From an uncultured Lachnospiraceae bacterium (GTDB lineage Bacteria; Bacillota; Clostridia; Lachnospirales; Lachnospiraceae): a stretch of DNA of 5,104 bases. Below are positions 1-5,104 of the stretch, in pieces. Within the stretch, counting starts at the first letter, position 1; the number at the start of each line of letters is the position of its first letter. The notes beneath the pieces were generated by a model, which searched no databases, was not told where the DNA came from, and was given only the letters and a program-made list of their open reading frames with translations. The position numbers and the translations under genes are program-made. The DNA lies in assembly GCA_902766845.1 (NCBI GenBank), contig CACXFD010000170.1, positions 1 through 5,104 on the forward strand, in the 5' to 3' direction.

Positions 1-416
1 ACGATCGGCGCGATGCCCTGATAGACGAGCCAGTCGTACATCTGCCGGTCGTTGGCAGACGGCTCGTGCCGGGCATCCATGAGCAGCAGGGCGCCCCGCA
101 GGACCGACGATGACGTCAGATAGCGCTCGATCATGCGCCCCCAGCTCTCGCGCGCGGCCTGGGAGACCTTCGCGTAGCCGTAGCCGGGCAGGTCCACCAG
201 GTACAGGTCTTCGTTGATGTTATAGTAGTTGATGGTCTGCGTCTTGCCGGGCTGGCCCGAGGTGCGCGCCAGCGCTTTCCGGTTCACGAGCGCGTTGATC
301 AGCGAGGATTTGCCGACGTTGCTGCGCCCGCAGAACGCGAACTCAGGCAGATCGTGCCGCGGGAGCTTTGAGGTGATGCCGCAGACGGTCTCCAGCTGGG
401 CGGAACGGATGATCAT
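1..416 (-). CDS. engB: Ribosome biogenesis GTP-binding protein EngB/YsxC (YihA), 3'-truncated by window edge
   Basis: This is the N-terminal 138 residues of a TrmE-Era-EngA-EngB-Septin-like GTPase. The family acts in the cytoplasm in late assembly of the 50S ribosomal subunit and is usually essential. The P-loop (G1) GRSNVGKSS lies at residues 30-38. The switch I region has the family motif GKTQTIN at 57-63, with Thr59 or Thr61 as the G2 threonine. The G3 motif DLPGYGYAK is at 75-83. The segment WGRMIERYL and the MDARHEPSANDRQMY stretch (113-127) are also typical of EngB. The G4 TKxD motif and the C-terminal helix should lie past the left edge, since the family is usually about 195-200 residues long. 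The ATG at 414-416 was chosen because it gives the usual N-terminus (MIIRSAQLE) and follows a good ribosome-binding site. It is the last visible gene of the run, 31 bases after the DUF4364 gene. The family assignment is very secure. Confidence 0.97.
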   Translation of the reverse strand, partial: MIIRSAQLETVCGITSKLPRHDLPEFAFCGRSNVGKSSLINALVNRKALARTSGQPGKTQTINYYNINEDLYLVDLPGYGYAKVSQAARESWGRMIERYLTSSSVLRGALLLMDARHEPSANDRQMYDWLVYQGIAPI

Positions 417-422
417 GACAAA

Positions 423-429
423 CTCCTTT
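423..429 (-). promoter_or_regulatory. Ribosome-binding site of engB
   Basis: Read on the minus strand, AAAGGAG lies six bases before the ATG at 416. It sits in the 31-base gap after the DUF4364 stop codon and supports the chosen engB start. The gap is too short for a separate promoter, so engB is probably read from an upstream transcript. Confidence 0.85.
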
Positions 430-447
430 AAAAGAGACCGGACGCCA

Positions 448-978
448 TTACAGTTCTTCGTCCCGGAGCAGCTCCTGCATCACGGTCTCGTAGATCTTCT
501 GGCTGGCGTCTTTCCAGCGGTCGCACATGAGCTGGGCCATCTCGGCCGTGGGCGCGCTGACGTTGAGGCCGATCAGGACGTTCTTGCCCTCGCGGATCTC
601 GCAGCGGACCACGTAGTCCTGGCCTGCGCCGCGGTAATAGTCCGCGTGCGTGCCCACCTCGTCGCGCAGCCGGATCCGGTTGTCCGCGAGGAACTGGTCC
701 ATGTCCGCCACGGCAGCCGGCGAGATGCTGCCGGAGAAGAAGCTCAGCGTTTCCTCGCCGTCCCGCGTGATCTGGTAGCGCGTGCTGTGATAGGCGGCCT
801 CCGCCTGCACGAGGCCCGCGTCCTGCAGCTCGGTCAGGGCGGTCTGTACGTTGAAGTAGGTCGTATAGTCCTTTTCGAGGAAAAAGTCGCAGAACTGCGC
901 CTGCGTCAGCGGGAACTTCACCTGGCGCAGCATGTACAGGATCATCAGTTTATACAGGGTCATCGGATCGGTCAGCAT
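448..978 (-). CDS. DUF4364 family protein, winged-helix-like, probable DNA-binding protein
   Basis: This complete 176-residue protein resembles the DUF4364 family, which is common in Clostridia and has no established function that I know of. The first 80 or so residues look like a winged helix: a start helix (TLYKLMILYMLRQV), a helix pair around LTQAQFCDFFLEKDYTTYF (24-42), a probable recognition helix NVQTALTELQDAGLVQ (43-58), and a wing with YQITRDGEETLSFF (68-81). The remainder includes the family-like segments LRDEVGTHADYY (104-115) and MCDRWKDASQKIYETVMQEL (151-170). There is no signal peptide or membrane segment, so it should be cytoplasmic. The ATG at 978 is supported by a strong ribosome-binding site and by the family-typical position of the TLYKL helix. 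Its start overlaps the end of argH by seven bases, so translation is probably coupled. A transcription-regulator role is inferred from fold resemblance only. The target is unknown, and an arginine-related one is just a guess from position. Confidence 0.9.
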   Translation of the reverse strand: MLTDPMTLYKLMILYMLRQVKFPLTQAQFCDFFLEKDYTTYFNVQTALTELQDAGLVQAEAAYHSTRYQITRDGEETLSFFSGSISPAAVADMDQFLADNRIRLRDEVGTHADYYRGAGQDYVVRCEIREGKNVLIGLNVSAPTAEMAQLMCDRWKDASQKIYETVMQELLRDEEL

Positions 979-2363
979 GACGGATCGTCCTCCTTTGCGA
1001 GCAGGCTCCGGTACCGCGCGATCTGCTCCTTCATGGCCGCGGGGGCCGGGCCTCCCTTGGTCAGACGGCTGTCCACGCAGACGCGCAGCGAAATGGCCTC
1101 GTAGACGTCTTCGTCAAAGACCGGGCAGGCCTCCTGCCAGTCGGAGAGCGGAAGCTCATCCAGCGAGATGCCGCGGTCCAGGCAGGTCAGCACCAGACGG
1201 CCGATGATGCCGTGCGCGTCACGGAACGGCACGCCCTTTTTGACCAGGTAGTCCGCCGCGTCGGTCGCGTTGGTGAAGCCGCGCTGCGCGCTGCGGGCCA
1301 TCACGTCTTTGCGGAAGGTCAGGCCGCGCAGCATGCCGGCAAACAGGGCCAGGCTGTCCGCGGCTGTATCCATCGCGTCGAACGCGCCTTCCTTGTCTTC
1401 CTGCATGTCCTTATTATATGCGAGGGGCAGCCCCTTCATGGTCGTGAGCAGGCCCATCAGGTCGCCGTAGACGCGGCCGGTCTTGCCGCGCACGAGCTCG
1501 GCGATATCCGGATTCTTTTTCTGCGGCATGATGCTCGAGCCGGTCGAATAGGCGTCCGCGATCTCCACGAAGCCGTACTCGTTCGAGTTCCAGAGGATGA
1601 TCTCTTCGGAGAAGCGGCTCAGGTGCATCATCAGGACCGACAGGGCGGAGAGCAGTTCGATCAGGTAATCGCGGTCCGCGACCGAGTCGATCGAATTGCC
1701 GGTGGGCCGGTCAAAGCCCAGCTGCGCGGCGACGAAGGCACGGTCCAGCGGGTAGGTGGTCCCGGCCAGCGCGCCCGCGCCGAGCGGGCATTCATTCATG
1801 CGCCGGCGCAGGTCCCGCAGCCGGCTCCGGTCGCGCAGCAGCATTTCCGCGTATGCGCCCAGATGGTGGGCGAGTGTGATCGGCTGGGCCTTCTGCAGAT
1901 GCGTGAAGCCCGGCATGTAGGTCTCGGTATTCTCCTCCATCCGGTCCACGAGCACGCCGAGCAGCTCTGTGACCGCGCCGATCAGTTCATCGGTGCGGCG
2001 CCGCGTGTACAGACGCATGTCCAGGGCGACCTGGTCGTTGCGGCTGCGTCCGGTATGGAGCTTTTTGCCGGCCTCGCCGATGCGCTCGGTCAGGTGCGCC
2101 TCCACGAAGCTGTGGATGTCTTCGCTGTCATCGTCGAGCGTCAGCACGCCGGCGTCGATGTCCGCGAGGATGCCGATCAGGCCCTCCCGGATCGCGTCGC
2201 CCTCTTCGGGCGTCAGGATCCCCTGACGGGTCAGCATGGCCGCGTGAGCCAGGCTGCCCTCGATGTCCTCCCGGTACAGCCGGCTGTCAAACGGGAGGGA
2301 AGCGTTGAAATCCTGCACTTCCCGTGCCGTCGCTTCCTGAAAACGTCCGCCCCAGAGCTTCAT
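972..2363 (-). CDS. argH: Argininosuccinate lyase
   Basis: This complete 463-residue cytoplasmic enzyme splits argininosuccinate into arginine and fumarate, the last step of arginine synthesis. The usual family length is about 455-470. It belongs to the fumarase/aspartase superfamily, whose members are homotetramers with active sites built from three subunits. All signature stretches are present. The N-terminus is the classic MKLWGGRF. Substrate-binding LHTGRSRNDQ is at 102-111. THLQKAQP at 154-161 carries the catalytic-region His155. The superfamily loop GSSIMPQKKNP is at 275-285, with Ser277 the expected catalytic serine. The C-terminal KGGPAP (436-441) is also family-like. No key residue is missing, so it should be active. 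The start is fixed by homology and by an AAAGGAG site seven bases upstream. The ATG overlaps the yfhO stop as ATGA, and the end overlaps the DUF4364 start by seven bases, so the three are probably translationally coupled. No argG or other arginine gene is visible in the window. Confidence 0.98.
   Translation of the reverse strand: MKLWGGRFQEATAREVQDFNASLPFDSRLYREDIEGSLAHAAMLTRQGILTPEEGDAIREGLIGILADIDAGVLTLDDDSEDIHSFVEAHLTERIGEAGKKLHTGRSRNDQVALDMRLYTRRRTDELIGAVTELLGVLVDRMEENTETYMPGFTHLQKAQPITLAHHLGAYAEMLLRDRSRLRDLRRRMNECPLGAGALAGTTYPLDRAFVAAQLGFDRPTGNSIDSVADRDYLIELLSALSVLMMHLSRFSEEIILWNSNEYGFVEIADAYSTGSSIMPQKKNPDIAELVRGKTGRVYGDLMGLLTTMKGLPLAYNKDMQEDKEGAFDAMDTAADSLALFAGMLRGLTFRKDVMARSAQRGFTNATDAADYLVKKGVPFRDAHGIIGRLVLTCLDRGISLDELPLSDWQEACPVFDEDVYEAISLRVCVDSRLTKGGPAPAAMKEQIARYRSLLAKEDDPSC
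989..996 (-). promoter_or_regulatory. Ribosome-binding site of the DUF4364 gene, inside argH
   Basis: Read on the minus strand, AAAGGAGG is a near-perfect Shine-Dalgarno match ten bases before the ATG at 978. It lies inside the last codons of argH (the AKEDD region). It decides the start codon over the alternative in-frame Met six residues into the protein. Confidence 0.85.
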
Positions 2364-5104
2364 GCTTCGTCTCCTTTCGTCTCGGAGGTATCCGCGAGCT
2401 GCATGTCCGCTCCCGCGGCCGCCGGCGTCTCCTGCTGTGCAGGCATGTCAGTGACCGCTTCCGCGGCTGCCGGCGTCTCCTGCTGTGCGAGCATGTCAGT
2501 GACCGCTTCCGCGGCCGCCGGCGTCTCCTGCTGTGCGAGCATTGCCGCAGCTGCCTGCGCGGCCGCCGCGTTCCGCTCCCGCCGTTCACGGGCCTCGCGG
2601 CGCAGCCGCTTGCGCCGGCGGATCAGCGCGTCGATGACCGCGGCAAGGACCAGTACGGGCACGCAGATCGCGGAGATCAGCGCGCCGAGCTTGAGCCCGC
2701 GCGGCAGATAGGTCAGCTGTACGGTATGCGTCCCGGCCGTCACCGGCACGGACAGGAAGGCGCCGGAGAATTTCTGAAGCTCCGCCGCCGCGCCGTCCAC
2801 GGTCACGGTCCAGCCTTCATCGTACGGGATCGAGAAGAGCAGCAGGCCGTCACGGCCGGCCGTGACCGTACCGGTGACGGCGTCGTCCGCAAAGGATGTC
2901 ACGGTCAGGCCCTCCGCCTGCAGGTGCGCGGACCAGTGACGGAACCGCTCGTCATCGAGACGGTAGAGGGTCAGGGACAGGGATTTGTCCGATTCGCCGG
3001 AACTGATCGTCACGGAGGCGAGCTCCCGGCGCCGGCCGAGGTCGATCAGATAGCCGCGGTCGATGTTGTTCAGCGTGATCTTGCGCGTCCCGCCCGTGAC
3101 GGTCACGGTGGAGGCGCTCTTGCCGGACAGCTCCGCCACATAGTAGCCGTCCGCGGGGAAGGTCACCGAGACGCTGCTCCCGGAATAGGAATCGATCTCA
3201 TAAAAGACATCGCCCTCGCCGTCGGGGTCCGTCAGGGAGACGAAGTCGTTCTGGACCTGCACCTTGGAGGTGCGGTCGGTCCAGGCCGCATCCATGTCCG
3301 CGGGGACCACGTAGCCGAGGGGAAGCGTCTCGTTCTGGCGGTACAGGCGCACCTCGCCGCTCTGCGCGAAGTCCGTCTCATAGCCGGACATGGCCTCCTC
3401 ACGGTTGGTCAGCAGGTAGCGGATCGACAGCATCGCGCGGGTGACCGGCGTGGAGCCCATGACCGCGTAGGCGTTCGTGTTGCCCTCCATGCCCACCTTC
3501 TTATACAGCGAGGTCACGCCGGCGTGGGTGGTGGAGGAGAAGATGGACGCGGAGCGGTATCCATACCAGGCGCCGTCGTCCTTGACGCGGCGGGCCAGAG
3601 GGGACGACATGCCGTCCTCGCGTTCCACGCGGTAGAAGAGATCGCCGGCCTGCCGCGCCTGCTGCAGGACCGTCTGCACCTCGGCGCCGTTGTGCAGATA
3701 GGCGTTTCGGTCCACCAGCGTCACGCTGGTCACGGCCATATTGAGCGTGAGCTCGAGCGTGAGCAGGGCCACGAAGCAGACGATCATCTTGCTCCGCAGT
3801 TCCCGGCGCCGGCGGTACAGGTAGCCGATCAAGCCGAACAGGCCCAGATACGCGGCGTTCGCGTAATAAGTCCAGTGCGGGATGTTCTGGCCTTCATCGG
3901 CCAGCTTTTCGGCGAGCAGCACGAAGATCAGCGCGGCGCCGACGGCCGCGGCGATCTTTTTCAGCGAGAGCTCCGACAGGTCGTGGAAGGCCTCGCGGCA
4001 CATCGTCAGCAGGACCAGCGTATACAGGAACGACTGTCGGCAGGGCAGGGAGTTCGGGTAGTGGAAGCCGTGCCAGATGAAGTTCAGCATGTTCATGGAG
4101 AAGCTCATGAAGAAGAACAGGAGCAGCCCCATCTTGACGGCCTTCTCGCGGTACGGGATCTTTTCATCGAGCAGGTACAGCACGAACAGCGGGATCACGA
4201 CGACGCCCGAATACAGGTTGGGCCAGTGATCCAGGCCTGTTTCGACCTCGACGAGGGTCAGGTGCCGGATCATCATGTCGAACGAGGAGAAGTACGTGGT
4301 CAGCGTCTTCGGGAAGTTCATGCCGGCCGACGCCGTGTTCCCGAGCGCCATGGCTTCGGGCACCAGCAGGACGGCCGCGATGCCGCCCGCGAGCAGCGAA
4401 TAGATCACGAAGCGCAGGTAGGGCGCGGCGATCCCGGTCCCGTCCTTGCCGAACCGGGGCTTCATCATCAGGTAGGCGATGAAGTAGAAGACCAGGAACA
4501 GGCAGACCATGATCGAGATATAGTAATTCGACAGGATGCACAGGGCCAGCGTGACGCAGTAGAGCAGGCCCCGGCCCTCATCGATCAGCTGCTCGAGCCC
4601 GAACAGGATCAGCGGGGCCAGCAGCAGGCAGTCGAGCCACATCAGGTTCCAGCTGTAGGCCGCGAAGTAGCCGCTCATCGCGTACATCGCGCCGAAGAGC
4701 GCGTCCCCGATCAGCGCGCGGGTGCCGCGGTGCTTTTTCAGGTACCAGGCGAACGTGGCCGAGCACAGGCCGATCTTGATCACGATCAGATAGGTCATGA
4801 ACTCGATGATCACGCTCTGCGGCAGCAGGAAGAGCAGCCAGTTGGTCGGGCTGGACAGATAGTAGCCGAACAGGGCGGTGTAGTTGGTGCCCAGGCCTAC
4901 TGTCCAGGTATAGAACAGGCTCCCGCCTTCGTGGAGCTTGGTCCAGAAATCCGAAAAGAACGGCGCGTACTGGTGGTACATGTCCGTGCGCAGGAAGCTG
5001 TTGTCCCCGAACGGGAAGATGCCCTTGCCGATGAAGATCGCGAGCATCATCAGGACCGGGAGCAGGAACGCGAGCAGCAGGATCCTGCGGTCCTGCGCGC
5101 GGCC
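2360..5104 (-). CDS. YfhO-family multi-pass membrane protein, probable GT-C type glycosyltransferase; 5' end beyond window
   Basis: A total of 914 residues is visible. The frame stays open to the right edge, and its first visible codons encode charged residues then a membrane helix (RRILLLAFLLPVLMMLAIF, about 7-25), so the true start lies outside. Next comes an outer loop with FGDNSFLRTDMYHQYAPFF (32-50), whose Asp34 and Asp41 suit the first-loop acidic residues of GT-C enzymes, and the family-like GLGTNYTALFGYYLSSP (70-86). About a dozen further hydrophobic helices run to about residue 458, including the family-like LPCRQSFLY (353-361). A long, probably extracellular beta-rich region follows (about 470-800), with the typical SIPYDEGWTVTVDG (758-771) and TAGTHTVQLTYLP (789-801). 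A last helix (about 806-828) leads into an Arg-rich cytoplasmic tail with 16-residue repeats. Known YfhO proteins of Bacillus and Listeria are linked to glycosylation of lipoteichoic acid. The family call is secure; the polymer modified here is not known. Confidence 0.92.
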   Translation of the reverse strand, partial: GRAQDRRILLLAFLLPVLMMLAIFIGKGIFPFGDNSFLRTDMYHQYAPFFSDFWTKLHEGGSLFYTWTVGLGTNYTALFGYYLSSPTNWLLFLLPQSVIIEFMTYLIVIKIGLCSATFAWYLKKHRGTRALIGDALFGAMYAMSGYFAAYSWNLMWLDCLLLAPLILFGLEQLIDEGRGLLYCVTLALCILSNYYISIMVCLFLVFYFIAYLMMKPRFGKDGTGIAAPYLRFVIYSLLAGGIAAVLLVPEAMALGNTASAGMNFPKTLTTYFSSFDMMIRHLTLVEVETGLDHWPNLYSGVVVIPLFVLYLLDEKIPYREKAVKMGLLLFFFMSFSMNMLNFIWHGFHYPNSLPCRQSFLYTLVLLTMCREAFHDLSELSLKKIAAAVGAALIFVLLAEKLADEGQNIPHWTYYANAAYLGLFGLIGYLYRRRRELRSKMIVCFVALLTLELTLNMAVTSVTLVDRNAYLHNGAEVQTVLQQARQAGDLFYRVEREDGMSSPLARRVKDDGAWYGYRSASIFSSTTHAGVTSLYKKVGMEGNTNAYAVMGSTPVTRAMLSIRYLLTNREEAMSGYETDFAQSGEVRLYRQNETLPLGYVVPADMDAAWTDRTSKVQVQNDFVSLTDPDGEGDVFYEIDSYSGSSVSVTFPADGYYVAELSGKSASTVTVTGGTRKITLNNIDRGYLIDLGRRRELASVTISSGESDKSLSLTLYRLDDERFRHWSAHLQAEGLTVTSFADDAVTGTVTAGRDGLLLFSIPYDEGWTVTVDGAAAELQKFSGAFLSVPVTAGTHTVQLTYLPRGLKLGALISAICVPVLVLAAVIDALIRRRKRLRREARERRERNAAAAQAAAAMLAQQETPAAAEAVTDMLAQQETPAAAEAVTDMPAQQETPAAAGADMQLADTSETKGDEA
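2371..2377 (-). promoter_or_regulatory. Ribosome-binding site of argH, inside the 3' end of yfhO
   Basis: Read on the minus strand, AAAGGAG lies seven bases before the argH ATG at 2363, within the codons for the final SETKGDEA residues of the YfhO-family protein. With the ATGA stop/start overlap at 2360-2363, it fits translational coupling, with independent ribosome loading also possible. Confidence 0.85.
2415..2542 (-). repeat. 48-base in-frame tandem repeat, about 2.7 copies, in the YfhO C-terminal tail
   Basis: Units lie at 2415-2462, 2463-2510 and a partial one at 2511-2542. The first two differ at only three of 48 positions, and the partial copy differs from the second at one of 32. Because 48 is a multiple of three, each unit adds 16 residues: MLAQQETPAAAEAVTD twice, then a diverged MPAQQETPAAAGADMQ (residues about 855-902 of the visible protein). 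The repeat follows an Arg-rich, Ala-rich stretch after the last membrane helix, so by the positive-inside rule it should face the cytoplasm. The near identity, including at silent positions, suggests recent duplication or slippage. Confidence 0.9.

Noticed and set aside
417..447. Promoter or terminator between the DUF4364 gene and engB
   Set aside because: The gap is only 31 bases. It contains the engB ribosome-binding site, and I see no hairpin followed by a T-run and no -35/-10 pair.
229..1104. A 291-codon plus-strand open frame as a gene
   Set aside because: It runs antisense to engB, the DUF4364 gene and the end of argH, crosses their boundaries, and shows no family motif.
932..2226. Short plus-strand frames at 932-1207, 1270-1470 and 1969-2226
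   Set aside because: All are antisense to well-supported minus-strand genes, have no recognisable motif and have the composition of shadow frames.
2415..2542. CRISPR-like array
   Set aside because: The units are directly adjacent with no variable spacers, the period is 48 bases in frame, and the repeat lies inside a coding region.
2287..2589. A 100-codon minus-strand frame with Arg-rich repeats (SRRRRRPRKRSLTC-like)
   Set aside because: This is the tandem repeat read in a shifted frame within yfhO and argH. Both real frames are supported by homology, and nothing supports this one.
1212..2711. A 499-codon plus-strand open frame as a gene
   Set aside because: It lies antisense to argH, which has every catalytic motif and a ribosome-binding site. 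The plus-strand product is rich in His, Arg, Gln and Ala with no recognisable domain, and its end is an Ala/Ser/Cys-rich translation of the tandem repeat.
4164..4766. Two short minus-strand frames (4164-4541 and 4578-4766) as small genes or evidence of a frameshift in yfhO
   Set aside because: The YfhO frame is continuous through both stretches with good membrane helices. The alternative frames give Arg/Pro-rich sequence without domains.
1..5104. A novel defence, mobile or biosynthetic system
   Set aside because: Every long stretch is accounted for by recognisable housekeeping or envelope families. There are no transposase, integrase, toxin-antitoxin, nuclease or RNA-element signatures on either strand.

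Overview
This window looks like part of a high-GC (about 60% by eye) genome of an anaerobic Firmicute, most likely a Clostridia member of the Oscillospiraceae/Lachnospiraceae type. The Shine-Dalgarno sites are strong (AAAGGAG/AAAGGAGG), the gene set includes the largely clostridial DUF4364 family, and the YfhO and EngB (YsxC) proteins read like Firmicute versions. The placement is inferred from protein resemblance, not from a search.

All four genes lie on the minus strand and are transcribed from right to left. They are: a YfhO-family multi-pass membrane protein (2360-5104, its 5' end beyond the right edge); argH, argininosuccinate lyase (972-2363); a DUF4364 winged-helix protein (448-978); and engB/ysxC, a ribosome-assembly GTPase (1-416, its 3' end beyond the left edge). 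The genes are almost fused: yfhO and argH overlap by 4 bases (ATGA), argH and the DUF4364 gene overlap by 7 bases, and 31 bases separate the DUF4364 gene from engB. Each downstream gene has its own strong ribosome-binding site, two of them inside the preceding gene. No promoter or terminator is visible between them, so they probably form one operon that continues on both sides.

The products do not share a pathway. They cover cell-envelope polymer modification (YfhO), the last step of arginine synthesis (ArgH), a presumed DNA-binding protein of unknown target (DUF4364) and 50S ribosome assembly (EngB). This looks like a housekeeping cluster rather than a dedicated system. I found no mobile element, CRISPR array, RNA gene or defence system. 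The least ordinary feature is a near-identical 48-base in-frame tandem repeat that adds a 16-residue Ala/Gln/Glu-rich repeat to the cytoplasmic C-terminal tail of the YfhO protein, just before the argH start. No stretch longer than 31 bases lacks a gene.
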